Assembly (NCBI GenBank): GCA_963725185.1
Contig: CAVRXO010000003.1
Coordinates: 310,001-374,000 of the forward strand
DNA: 64,000 nt
Reading direction: 5' to 3'
Origin: VAZQ01 sp963725185
Lineage (GTDB): Bacteria > Pseudomonadota > Alphaproteobacteria > Rhizobiales > Xanthobacteraceae
In this document: positions 1-7,357 of the stretch, piece after piece
Numbering within the stretch: the stretch's first letter is position 1
Layout: each line of letters begins with the position of its first letter
Program-made: the position numbers and the translations under genes
The notes under the pieces: model-generated
What the model was told of the DNA's origin: nothing
Databases searched by the model: none
What the model saw: only the letters and a program-made list of their open reading frames with translations

Positions 1-453
1 CATCCCATCCGAATTCGCGATCAAGCCATGGCAACCAGTTACCGTGACCGGCAATTGCCTTAGCATCCGTGAGCCTTCGCCCGATCTCGATCACGTCACC
101 GACCACCCGCTTGCCGAGCGCGCGGATCACGGCGGCATGTTCGGCCAGGTTTTCAAAGCTTCATCGAGCGTGGTAGGACCGTCGCGAACGGCGTGGATGC
201 CGGCCAGGATGTCATCGACGTACTCCGGGCACCACTTCACGATGGCGCGGGCCTGAGAGAGCACCGCTGAATTGACCTGCGTAGTTTCTACGGACCTTTT
301 GCCAGGCGTCGGCTCCGGGTACGCGAGCGCAACCAGAACAGCGCGCTGGCCGGCGTTCAGGTGGCGGCGCTGCGTCCGATCTAAGACGATGATTTGTTGT
401 TGAGGCCCGCCAGGGGTGTCGGTAGTACCGACTCCCTTTTCGTCGTCGTCCAA
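1..453 (-). pseudogene. DUF3102-type island protein, runs off the left edge, one frameshift
   Basis: Reading leftward from a TTG at 453, the product has a segment with GQRAVLVALAYPEP, a style seen in phage/plasmid ParB-like and methyltransferase-associated proteins, then LDEA. The annotated frame stops at 127. In another frame, from about 157 to base 1, the sequence continues with NLAEHAAVIRALGKRV and GHGNWLPWLDREF, the signature of DUF3102. One base missing near 155-160 would join the two parts, so I treat them as one gene that leaves the window. Function is unknown; DUF3102 proteins are common in phages and islands. It lies in the same frame, 9 bases downstream of the stop of the next gene (463-849), so the two could also be one interrupted gene. 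Confidence 0.5.
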
Positions 454-462
454 TCGCGCACC

Positions 463-849
463 CTACTTGGCGAGGCGCGCACGAACGCGGGCCAACTTGA
501 TGTGCTCGGGCGGGGTAAACCACTCGTTCTCGCCAGTGCCAGTAGTGCCGCGGACGTTGGTGTTGCCCCACACTTCCCGGCTGATGGCGAGGGCTTCTGG
601 TTCGTCAAATGTATCGTTAACGTTACATTTGGCCGCGAGCTTCAGCAGCCGCGCGGCGGTCACACGCGTTTCAAATCCCAGCTCGGCCGCATTCGCCGCG
701 AGCCATGGCAACCACGCCCCGTGTGGCAGCGATTCCTTCTTGGCGGTGAGCTTTATCCCGGCTTCGAGCATGAAGCGCGCGCTGTCGACGATTGACGTGC
801 GCGCCTTCGTGTACAGCTCGCCGATCTTGACGGCGTCATTGTCGAGCAC
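463..849 (-). CDS. DUF3102-like protein ending in a truncated methyltransferase-type motif
   Basis: The 128-residue product starts at a GTG. Residues 40-50 read LPHGAWLPWLAAN, matching the DUF3102 hallmark, and a helical segment follows. Near residues 103-115 is TGTGENEWFTPPEHI, which resembles the opening of phage N6-adenine methyltransferase domains. The frame stops about 15 residues later, so no catalytic DPPY-type motif is reached. The next ORF (453 leftward) is in the same reading frame after a single TAG. This may therefore be a natural short protein or one half of a protein split by a nonsense change. Biochemical role unknown; the context is an integrated element. Confidence 0.5.
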   Translation of the reverse strand: MLDNDAVKIGELYTKARTSIVDSARFMLEAGIKLTAKKESLPHGAWLPWLAANAAELGFETRVTAARLLKLAAKCNVNDTFDEPEALAISREVWGNTNVRGTTGTGENEWFTPPEHIKLARVRARLAK

Positions 850-881
850 GACGCCCGACTTCGATGGCAGCCTGCGCCGGT

Positions 882-1508
882 TTAGGTCGCCCAGAAATTC
901 TTGAAGCGGTCGTCGCGCAGCGCCGTGTACTTTACGGTATGTTGGATGTTCTTGTGGCCGAGGTAGTGCTGGAGCGCCCGCGTGTCCTGCCCGTCATTCG
1001 CCAACTTAAATCCACACGCATGCCGCAACTGATGGGGATGGATGCCGTAACTAAATCCGGCCTTCACGCCCAACCGGCTGACCATGCGCGCGAAGCCGCC
1101 CGGTGTGAACGGCGCGCCGCGCTCGCTAACGAAGACGAAGGGCGAAGTCGGCGACTCGCGCTGCAGCCGGCGCAGCGCCCGCAACTCGACGCCGCCGAGC
1201 GGATGCACGGACGGTGCGCCGTTCTTGCGCCTGGTGCAGTGGATTTTGCCCGCCTTCAAGTCGAGCTGATCCCAGCGCAGGGCGCAGACCTCAGCCGGTC
1301 GAAAGCCATGCCGGAACGCGAGCAAGATCATGGTCGCGTCCCGGTGACCATAGCGGCCGAACTTGCGGGCGGCGTCCTGCAGCCGCTCGACCTCATCTGT
1401 CGTGAGGTATTCCCGCGGCCTCAGAGCCTCATTCTTCTGCCGGCGCGGCGTGGCAACTGTCGCAAAAATGGGTATTGGCGCGACCAGCGCCAGAGACGAT
1501 TTTGTCAT
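882..1508 (-). CDS. Small FimB/FimE-like tyrosine recombinase
   Basis: A 208-residue protein consisting almost only of a tyrosine recombinase catalytic domain. The expected residues are visible: Arg70 (GFRPAEV), a basic position near Lys95, His159-x-x-Arg162 (HPHQLRH), His185 (YLGHKN) and the nucleophile Tyr194 (VKYT). The N-terminal core-binding and arm-binding domains of phage integrases are missing, as in FimB/FimE invertases and similar short recombinases. It is distinct from the large integrase at 5912-7183, so the element carries two recombinases. Copies of a TTGCGACAGT motif lie at and just upstream of its start (1456-1565) and could be its regulatory or recombination sites. The DNA substrate is not known. 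Confidence 0.85.
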   Translation of the reverse strand: MTKSSLALVAPIPIFATVATPRRQKNEALRPREYLTTDEVERLQDAARKFGRYGHRDATMILLAFRHGFRPAEVCALRWDQLDLKAGKIHCTRRKNGAPSVHPLGGVELRALRRLQRESPTSPFVFVSERGAPFTPGGFARMVSRLGVKAGFSYGIHPHQLRHACGFKLANDGQDTRALQHYLGHKNIQHTVKYTALRDDRFKNFWAT

Positions 1509-1565
1509 TGTTTTCCAGCCCCTTGAGAGATGAACTGTCGCAAATATGGCTGTTCTTGCGACAGT
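1456..1565. repeat. Three copies of ACTGTCGCAA around the recombinase start
   Basis: ACTGTCGCAA occurs at 1456-1465 and 1534-1543, and its reverse complement TTGCGACAGT at 1556-1565. The last two form an inverted pair with a 12-base spacer. The two direct copies share a longer context (ACTGTCGCAAANATGG). This arrangement fits a dimeric regulator site or a tyrosine-recombinase crossover site. The first copy falls inside the first codons of the recombinase gene as annotated. Confidence 0.55.
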
Positions 1566-1970
1566 CTAATAGGGGCGCGAGGCCGGTATTACCGGGCCAG
1601 AGCCATGCTGGTATGGGCGTTGTGCCGGGCGTGTAAGTCTGCCTTGGAACGCGCCCAAAGCACCCGAAATAACCCATTGATTTCACAGTATTTTATGGCT
1701 TTCCGCAGAGCAAATTCGTCTACCGACACCGCGTAATGCCAGGGCTGCCGGCGCCCCGCCGACGGGACAGTCCGGGGCCGCGCGCCGCCGACAAAGCGCA
1801 CCCAAGGTGCGGGAAGTGCCCATGTGCCAGCGATTAGTTGGTGGTCGACGCGCGCCGACAAAGCGCAGCGCGGGGGGCGGTGGGATTTGACGCGAGGCCC
1901 TGCGTAAGAGCGCGGCTATTCGACCGCCTATTTCTTACCGCGTTGGGTAAGGATTTCCGCTGGAAGAGCC
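1509..1970. other. Intergenic stretch without a convincing gene
   Basis: This stretch separates the small recombinase from the paired repeat arrays. It holds two of the ACTGTCGCAA copies at its right-of-gene edge and a short duplicated GCGCGCCGACAAAGCGCA-like string near 1784 and 1850. Short ORFs exist on both strands, for example 1589-1861 on the minus strand, but none shows a recognisable domain or a good ribosome-binding site. Otherwise I see nothing. Confidence 0.4.
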
Positions 1971-1971
1971 G

Positions 1972-2133
1972 GGTGACGCTTGGTGACGCTGGTGACGCTT
2001 CGAAGTCCTTACATACCCCTATTATCTTCCCACATCTTTCGCCTCGTTCTCTCCCCTCGTCTCTCTCTCCCTTTCGAAAAGATTTTGAGGGTGTCTAAGA
2101 GACGAAGCGTCACCAAGCGTCACCAGCGTCACC
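1972..2133. repeat. Paired iteron-like arrays of GGTGACGCT, possible replication origin
   Basis: Three GGTGACGCT units stand at 1972-1980, 1982-1990 and 1991-1999. Three reverse-complement units (AGCGTCACC) stand at 2106-2114, 2116-2124 and 2125-2133. The arrays face each other across about 105 bases of pyrimidine-rich, AT-richer sequence. The right array begins at the stop codon of the primase-polymerase gene. Repeats beside a replication initiator usually mark an origin or its control site. The unit resembles the GGTGAACAG type I iterons recognised by the phage P4 alpha primase-helicase. Origin function is inference. Confidence 0.6.
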
Positions 2134-4375
2134 CTTTGCCTACTTGTTGGCGAGTCAAGCGCACGGTTCGCGCTTTTTTCGAGCGATCGATTTCGATGTC
2201 GATGCCGATCTGCCGTAGGAAGCTCGCCAGCCGTTTCAGCCGTCCGGTCGCGATGTGGGCCGCGCCGGGCCAAGCCTTGGATTTGCGGACGTTCTCAGCG
2301 ACGTCCGCGGTCAGGACCTCGAACAGCTCGGACGGCCGCCCCTCCCACTGGTTCCGGCTCGCCATAAAGGTGCGGATGGCAGAAGCGAAGGCATCGTTGT
2401 CGACCAGCACCTCGATCGCCTCGGCCCGGTTCTCGGCATAGGCGGTCATGAAGGTTCCGGCCGGCCAGAGCGCGCCCTCGCAGGCGGCGGCCCAGCGTGC
2501 GAAGTCGGCCATGCGGGGCAGCCGGTCGAGCCTGATGTCGGGCAACATCTTCAAGCCGTGAGCGAGCGCGTCACAGAGCGCGCCGAGGATGGTGGGGCGC
2601 TGCTCCTGGAAGGCGCGCCACAGCTCCTCTTCGGGCATGCGGCGGTCGTCCTTGATCGGCTCAAGATTGACGACGATCGAGCGGTCGGCGAGATCGGTCC
2701 GGGTCACCATGTCTTCGATGCCAGTCAAAATCGCGGGCCTCTCGGCATCAAACAAACTTTCGTCGTCGTCGCTGTAGAGCTTTCGCACGGCGAAGCCTCC
2801 GCCGGTGCTTAATCGACAGAGGGTGTCGGAAACCCAACCGGACAAGGTGCTGATATTATCGAAGGCGATGACGTGGCTGTTGCTGGCCGTGATGAATAGG
2901 TCACGTTCTTCGCGCGGGAGCGCCCGCAGCGGGGCGCTGCTCGGATCGACCAGGAGCCGCAGGATGCGGGCGAGCGTCGACTTGGCGGCGCCCTGCTCGC
3001 CTTCGATGACCATCAAGGGGTAAGGGCCTCGCCCCCGCATCGCGGCGAGCAGCCAAGCGACCAGGATGACGAAGTCGCCATCGGCCGAGACATTGACGAA
3101 GGAGCGCAGCGCCGCGACGGAGCCGCCCGGTTCCGGCGCGGGCAACGGCATCATGCCGCGCGTCCGGCGGAAGCGCACGGGCGGAACGCCGATCACCTTC
3201 CAGCCGTCGGGCGAAATCTCGATCGCGCGCCACTGCTCGTCGGCGAGATCGAGATATATGCGGCCGTCCAGTTCCGCGACGCGAATGTGGACCCGGCCCT
3301 CCGGTGCGTCGAATTGCGCCTTGGCCTCAAGGGCCCGGATGGCATCGTGCATGGCGTTGGAATTGGGCGCGGCATCGTGCTCGGCTAGGAATTGACGGGC
3401 GAGCCAATTGCGGAAGCCTTTGCTGTTTACCGGCCAGGTTTCACGGTGCCCCGCGACCATGATATCGGCGAAGGCCGCGCCGTCCGGCACATGAAACAGG
3501 CTCGCGCTCGCCGCCAGCTCGATGATGAGGTCGGCCTGCGGCTTTTTCCGCTGCTTCTCGACCGGGGTTGCCTTGCCGGCGGCCAACCCGTCGGCGACGG
3601 TGCGCTCAATCTCTTCGGCGCGAGCCGGCCCCATCGCGGCGAGGCCGGCTTCGATCAGTGTGGCACGGGCCGTGGCGTCATCGAGGAGGCCGGCGCTCAC
3701 CAACTGGCCGATGAGGAATGTTTGTTTGTTCAGCTCGCCATGTCGGTGCCCAGAGGATGCCTCGGCGATCTTCTTGACGGCTTCGGACAGTGACCTATTC
3801 AGCGGCGCATGGCCGTTGGACTTTGTCTTGGCGATGTACTTCAGCAGGTGCTCAGGGACCGGCAGGGCGTCGGCAATCTTGAAATCGCTGTTCCAACGAT
3901 ACGTCTTGCCGTCCGCGTTCACGCTCGGCGGCACGATAACGAATCCGCCTTCGCCGCGAGTATCGAGGCCGGGGCCGAACTGCTTTTCGAGAACCCCGCC
4001 AGTCGCGCTCTTGACCTTCACGCCAGCGGGTTGACGATAGTAGAGATGCAACCCGCCGCTCGGGGTCGCCACTTGCGGGGTGTTCTGCGGCAGCGTGGCG
4101 GCATGCAAGGCGGCATAGCCGTTCACGCCGTCCTTCACGTCGACATCGAACACCACGACGCCGGTGATCTCGCCGGTCGGCATGCCGATCATTGCGGTCG
4201 GCCACCGCGACCACCACGCCCGAATTATTGCCTCGTCGGTGGTGGCGTCCTTGTAGCCCTTGCCGCCTTCCTTCTTGGAGAGGCACGGCTGTTTGCTCCT
4301 GGCGCTGCAGGGGAACACCGGCACACCGCGTGCCGCATACGAGAGAGCGGCATCGAGCATGTTTTCCGAGCTCAT
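2129..4375 (-). CDS. Bifunctional primase-polymerase with C-terminal helicase/ATPase domain
   Basis: A 748-residue replication protein. Residues 5-180 match the prim-pol fold: metal-binding DVD at 77-79 (VVVFDVDVKDG), His110 in SGGLHLYYR, and the GLDTRGEGGFVIVPPS segment near 136-151. The C-terminal half is an ATPase with Walker A GEQGAAKST (459-467) and Walker B HVIAFDN (about 501-507), as in superfamily-3-like helicases of satellite and island replication proteins. It probably primes and unwinds the element's own origin, and repeat arrays sit directly at its 3' end. Its ATG overlaps the stop of the upstream gene (ATGA), so the pair is translationally coupled. The reading frame is intact. 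Confidence 0.92.
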   Translation of the reverse strand: MSSENMLDAALSYAARGVPVFPCSARSKQPCLSKKEGGKGYKDATTDEAIIRAWWSRWPTAMIGMPTGEITGVVVFDVDVKDGVNGYAALHAATLPQNTPQVATPSGGLHLYYRQPAGVKVKSATGGVLEKQFGPGLDTRGEGGFVIVPPSVNADGKTYRWNSDFKIADALPVPEHLLKYIAKTKSNGHAPLNRSLSEAVKKIAEASSGHRHGELNKQTFLIGQLVSAGLLDDATARATLIEAGLAAMGPARAEEIERTVADGLAAGKATPVEKQRKKPQADLIIELAASASLFHVPDGAAFADIMVAGHRETWPVNSKGFRNWLARQFLAEHDAAPNSNAMHDAIRALEAKAQFDAPEGRVHIRVAELDGRIYLDLADEQWRAIEISPDGWKVIGVPPVRFRRTRGMMPLPAPEPGGSVAALRSFVNVSADGDFVILVAWLLAAMRGRGPYPLMVIEGEQGAAKSTLARILRLLVDPSSAPLRALPREERDLFITASNSHVIAFDNISTLSGWVSDTLCRLSTGGGFAVRKLYSDDDESLFDAERPAILTGIEDMVTRTDLADRSIVVNLEPIKDDRRMPEEELWRAFQEQRPTILGALCDALAHGLKMLPDIRLDRLPRMADFARWAAACEGALWPAGTFMTAYAENRAEAIEVLVDNDAFASAIRTFMASRNQWEGRPSELFEVLTADVAENVRKSKAWPGAAHIATGRLKRLASFLRQIGIDIEIDRSKKARTVRLTRQQVGKG

Positions 4376-4827
4376 GCCGAGCCCGCCCCCGGCGTGGTCG
4401 AGAGCATGATGGCGAGGCCGAGCCGCTCGATCACGTTGAGCCAGTCGGCCTCGAAGCGCTCGCGCGTCTCGACGATGATCACGTTGCGGCGGTGGACCGC
4501 GGCCTCATGCGCGGCGGCGGCGTACAGCTCCGGCACCGGCGCGGCGGCGACGATAATCGCCATCCGGCACGAGCGCGCGAAGCGGCGGATGCTCAGAATA
4601 TGGAACGCCGTGGGCCCGTCGATGACCGCGACGTTCATGTCGTCGCCCAACGTCAAGATCACCGGGCGATCGGTCGGCAGGCGCCAGCGCCCGGCGTGCG
4701 GCAGGACGATGGCCTCCGCGATGCCGTGGTCGCGCACGGCGAGTAGGATGGGCAGGAGATGCGGCGGACAAAGGCCGCTCTCAATGCAGGCGGCGGCCTT
4801 CGTGGGGTGGAGCGTCAGGCGGTGCAT
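4372..4827 (-). CDS. Hypothetical protein coupled to the primase-polymerase
   Basis: A 151-residue protein with no domain I recognise. It has a moderately hydrophobic, Ala/Val-rich core (PVILTLGDDMNVAVIDGP near 55-72; RMAIIVAAAPVPE near 88-100) of alternating beta-strand and helix character. That pattern would suit a small alpha/beta or Toprim-like fold, but I cannot prove it. It shares an ATGA overlap with the primase-polymerase gene, and the two form an operon transcribed from the 4828-5027 region, which carries two palindromes. Position next to the primase suggests a replication accessory role, by context only. Confidence 0.65.
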   Translation of the reverse strand: MHRLTLHPTKAAACIESGLCPPHLLPILLAVRDHGIAEAIVLPHAGRWRLPTDRPVILTLGDDMNVAVIDGPTAFHILSIRRFARSCRMAIIVAAAPVPELYAAAAHEAAVHRRNVIIVETRERFEADWLNVIERLGLAIMLSTTPGAGSA

Positions 4828-4908
4828 CGGCGCCCGCCGGGGTGCTCGGCCGCCGCCGGCGCACGCATGGGCCGGCCGGCGGCGGGGGCGATGGTGACAC
4901 GATGAGGA

Positions 4909-4931
4909 GGGTGTAGATTCGATCTACACCC
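4909..4931. promoter_or_regulatory. Perfect palindrome GGGTGTAGAT-TCG-ATCTACACCC, likely operator
   Basis: Ten-base arms with a 3-base centre lie about 80 bases upstream of the primase operon start and downstream of the AlpA-like gene. No T-run follows on either strand, so it is not a standard terminator. A dimeric helix-turn-helix regulator site controlling the replication operon is the simplest reading. Confidence 0.6.
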
Positions 4932-4981
4932 CTGGCGGACGACAGTTTGACTTCGCGGCTTGGCGCCGCTAATTGAACCGG

Positions 4982-4999
4982 CAGCGATGCACATCGCTG
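4982..4999. promoter_or_regulatory. Second palindrome CAGCGATG-CA-CATCGCTG
   Basis: An 18-base perfect palindrome lies between the replication operon and the AlpA-like gene's terminator. Its sequence differs from the 4909-4931 palindrome, so it may bind a different protein. Role inferred only from position. Confidence 0.45.
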
Positions 5000-5027
5000 G
5001 TTACTCCTGTTTGGTTGTTCCAGGTAC

Positions 5028-5065
5028 AAAAAATCGGGCACCGAAGAGCTGGCGGCTCTTGGTGC
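5028..5065 (-). terminator. Rho-independent terminator of the AlpA-like gene
   Basis: On the minus strand a GCACC/AAGAGC stem (5038-5065, one bulged base, loop CGCCA) is followed by six T residues (A-run at 5028-5033 on the plus strand). It sits 8 bases past the stop of the 5074-5280 gene and separates that gene from the replication operon. Confidence 0.8.
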
Positions 5066-5073
5066 CCGTCGTT

Positions 5074-5280
5074 TTAAGCAGCTGGAGGCTCGCGGCGATT
5101 GCTGACGATGTAGGTGAGGACATCGACCTCGAAGTAGCGCACCTTGCGCCCGACCTTCACGTAGGCGGGGCCGCGGTTCTGGCAGCGCCAGGTCGCCAAG
5201 GTCTCCGGCTTGACGCCGATCTTCTCGGCGGCCCAATCATCGTCGCGCAATTCACCTCGATCGATTGTGGCGGTGCTCAC
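5074..5280 (-). CDS. AlpA/excisionase-like helix-turn-helix protein
   Basis: A 68-residue MerR/AlpA-type winged helix-turn-helix. WAAEKIGVKPETLATWR forms the turn, and GPAYVKVGRKVRYFEVDVLTYI is split here as the wing (GPAYVKVGRKVRYF) and the last helix (EVDVLTYI). This pattern is typical of AlpA regulators and recombination directionality factors. In P4 and related satellites AlpA controls integrase and excision, so here it may regulate the integrase upstream or the replication genes downstream. It ends in its own terminator. The palindromes at 4909 and 4982 are candidate targets. Confidence 0.85.
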   Translation of the reverse strand: MSTATIDRGELRDDDWAAEKIGVKPETLATWRCQNRGPAYVKVGRKVRYFEVDVLTYIVSNRREPPAA

Positions 5281-5357
5281 GGCGGTTTTGCTCCATCGCT
5301 GTTGATGGCGATGGATCGCCGATAGCGACGCACAGAACTAGTGCAGAGTTGTGCGTG

Positions 5358-5909
5358 TCACGGCCAGAGGAGATGATCGCGCAAATAATTCACGATCGTG
5401 CCAACGGCGAGCGTGTTGGTGCATTCACCGCGTGAGTGGGCCGCATCCATTCTCGGTTTTAATAATTGTGCCACGGCGGTGCGCTGAGCCGGGTGATTGG
5501 GGATGCTCTTCAATCTCTTTGTCTCGACGGCGAGCCATTCAACTGGGCCCTTCGCGCGTTCCGCCGGAGCATCAGGCGGCGGCCATAGGGCGAGCACCTG
5601 CTCCCACCTGCCACGGATGTTGGCGCGTTCGAATAGCGACGCCGGGGTCTTGAGATCGCGATATGTCTGACGACTATTGTCCCAATCAAGCTTGCTGGGA
5701 ATGTAGCGGGGCGGAAGCTCAGTCGAAATCGGCCGGATCAACTCGACCTTGGCATCCGTTGGTTCGGACCGGTGCTCACGCACATCAGCCCAGAGCGGCA
5801 GCCTGCCCTCCCGCCAGGCCGCGCCGATCGCGATCTTCGGTCGCGATACCCGGGTCGCGACATACGTCAGAATGTCGCTCAGCAGGGCCGGTCCGGTCGC
5901 GGGCGGCAA
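5358..5909 (-). CDS. Hypothetical protein following the integrase
   Basis: A 183-residue soluble protein starting at a TTG two bases after the integrase stop, so probably co-transcribed and translationally coupled. I recognise no family. The last 40 residues (AVAQLLKPRMDA, then NTLAVGTIVNYLRDHLLWP in part) resemble small helical DNA-binding tails of island proteins, but this is weak. The N-terminal 25 residues could form a short helix bundle. It lies between the integrase and the AlpA-like gene, which suggests a role in integration, excision or regulation. Confidence 0.55.
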   Translation of the reverse strand: MPPATGPALLSDILTYVATRVSRPKIAIGAAWREGRLPLWADVREHRSEPTDAKVELIRPISTELPPRYIPSKLDWDNSRQTYRDLKTPASLFERANIRGRWEQVLALWPPPDAPAERAKGPVEWLAVETKRLKSIPNHPAQRTAVAQLLKPRMDAAHSRGECTNTLAVGTIVNYLRDHLLWP

Positions 5910-5911
5910 CT

Positions 5912-7183
5912 TTATCCGGCCCGCCGGCGCCGCAGCTTGACGATTTTGGCAGTGGGGGGCCTGCCCTTCTCGATGGCCGCCACCATCGCGGCGCCCAGCT
6001 CGTCATTGACGGTGGCGGCGGCGTCGCGCGCCAAGTGGGCGTAGCGTTGGGTAGTCGCCGGGTGCTTGTGGCCCAGAAGCTTGCCGATCATCAACAAGCT
6101 GACCCCGCGGCCGGCCGCCAATGATGCGTAGGAATGCCGCAGGTCATGCAGCCGCACGTCATCGAGCCCGGCATATTTGCGGGCGATGATCCAGGCCCGG
6201 CCCAGGTTCTTGTACGGCTCGTCCTCGTTGGCGCCCGCGATCACATACCGGCTGACGCGCGGGACCGTCTTGAGGACCGCAATCGCCGCCTCGGAAAGAT
6301 GGATGGTGCGCGCGCCGCTCTTGCGGCCGGGCTCGGGCTCCTCGCTATCGTCGGACAATCTGATCTGCTTTCGCTCCCAATCGATATCCTTCCATGCGAT
6401 CGCGGTGACCTCACCCGATCGCGCGCCGCTGAAGAGGGCCAACCGCAGCCCGGCGGCACCGTGTGGGCCGATCTTGCCGGACCGTTCCGCCGCGATGATA
6501 CCTTCGGCCGCCTTGAAGATTTCCGCCTCGCTCAGAAAGCGCTCGATCTTGCGCTCGCGGTACATCTTGAGGCCCTTGACGGGATTGGTGACGCGCAGCT
6601 TGCGCCTGATCGCGTAGTTCATCAGCGCGCGCAGCGTGGCGAGCGTGTAGTTGGCGCGCCGTGGCGTGCGCGCCATGGCGACGTGCAGCCCGTTGGCGTC
6701 GTCGTAGCCGATGCCCGCTTCCACCACCGGCAGATGACCGAGTGCCGGGTTGATGTGCTGGTCAAAGAGCCGCTGGTAGTCCTCGCGGGTGCGCGGCTTG
6801 AGCTTGGCGACGTGCTTGGCCATCCATTCCTCGGAGAGGCTCTTGACCGTCATCTTGCCGCCGGCGAGCGCCTGTTGGCGCGCGCGCTCCTCCAGGGCGG
6901 GGTCGCGTCCCTGGCGGATGTCGATCAGCATCTGACCGGCCAGCTCGCGGGCCTCCGCCACCTTGAGCGGCGGGCGGAAGCCGACCCGGCGACGCGGCTT
7001 GCCGACGAAGAAGATACCGGTACCGGCGGGCGTCAGGCGATAGCCGAACGTCGCCAGCATGGCGTCGAACAGGAATTGGTCGCGATCGGTCTTGGCGAAG
7101 CTGTCGAGCAGCGCTTCGGTCAGTCGGACGGGCATGAAACCGTGTACCTGCGCAGGGGTTCCTGGGAACCGCTTTTGCATCAA
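5912..7183 (-). CDS. int: Tyrosine integrase of the element (P4/lambda type)
   Basis: A 423-residue phage-type integrase. The N-terminus contains an arm-binding domain of the DUF4102 type (GFRPPLKVAEARELAGQM) and a SAM-like core-binding domain (about 110-205). The catalytic domain shows Arg255 (FSGARSGEV), His346-x-x-Arg349 (LHDLRHS), His372 (LLGHKHP) and nucleophile Tyr381 (QRYAHL). It starts 95 bases from a tRNA-Cys 3' half, the usual place for an integrase relative to its attachment site. It is expected to drive integration into, and with a directionality factor excision from, the tRNA-Cys gene. Frame intact. Confidence 0.95.
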   Translation of the reverse strand: MMQKRFPGTPAQVHGFMPVRLTEALLDSFAKTDRDQFLFDAMLATFGYRLTPAGTGIFFVGKPRRRVGFRPPLKVAEARELAGQMLIDIRQGRDPALEERARQQALAGGKMTVKSLSEEWMAKHVAKLKPRTREDYQRLFDQHINPALGHLPVVEAGIGYDDANGLHVAMARTPRRANYTLATLRALMNYAIRRKLRVTNPVKGLKMYRERKIERFLSEAEIFKAAEGIIAAERSGKIGPHGAAGLRLALFSGARSGEVTAIAWKDIDWERKQIRLSDDSEEPEPGRKSGARTIHLSEAAIAVLKTVPRVSRYVIAGANEDEPYKNLGRAWIIARKYAGLDDVRLHDLRHSYASLAAGRGVSLLMIGKLLGHKHPATTQRYAHLARDAAATVNDELGAAMVAAIEKGRPPTAKIVKLRRRRAG

Positions 7184-7278
7184 TATTGGTCAAGGTACAA
7201 GGATTTTCGTCGGGAATAACGCAGCGAAATCAAACAACGTCAGTTCCCAGCCACCCCCGTCAACACCCTCTGATGAGA

Positions 7279-7322
7279 CTGCAAAACCGTGTACCCCGGT
7301 TCAATTCCGGGCGTGGCCTCCA
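7279..7322 (+). repeat. tRNA-Cys(GCA) 3' half: attachment-site copy of the element
   Basis: The sequence begins with the anticodon loop CTGCAAA (anticodon GCA at 7281-7283). It continues with the 3' anticodon stem, a complete T arm (CCCGG-TTCAATT-CCGGG), the acceptor 3' strand CGTGGCC and TCCA. The five bases before the loop do not pair with ACCGT, and no matching 5' acceptor strand GGCCACG is present upstream, so this is not a functional tRNA. It is the duplicated 3' end left by integration into a tRNA-Cys gene whose intact copy should lie left of the window. Confidence 0.85.
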
Positions 7323-7357
7323 CTCTTCGGCTGGCCCAATGCGCGCGCCAACAAGCT

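Larger units (their letters stand above)
1..7322. mobile_element. Integrated genetic element, right-hand part, with tRNA-Cys attachment-site copy
   Basis: A block of mostly minus-strand genes ends at a tRNA-Cys 3' half (7279-7322). It contains a P4/lambda-type integrase beside that site, an AlpA-like regulator, a primase-polymerase/helicase with iteron-like repeats, a second small tyrosine recombinase and DUF3102-type proteins. All of these are typical of prophage satellites and integrative islands, and none is a housekeeping gene. The tRNA half lacks its 5' part, so the intact tRNA-Cys should lie at the other end, left of base 1. No capsid, tail, terminase or conjugation genes are visible here, so the type of element (P4/PICI-like satellite, prophage or plasmid-like island) stays open. 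Confidence 0.85.

Noticed and set aside
1589..2098. Small ORFs between the recombinase and the iteron arrays
   Set aside because: They cross repeats, lack recognisable domains and have no ribosome-binding sites.
7200..7322. Functional tRNA-Cys ending at 7322
   Set aside because: No 5' acceptor, D arm or matching anticodon stem is found upstream; only the 3' half is present.
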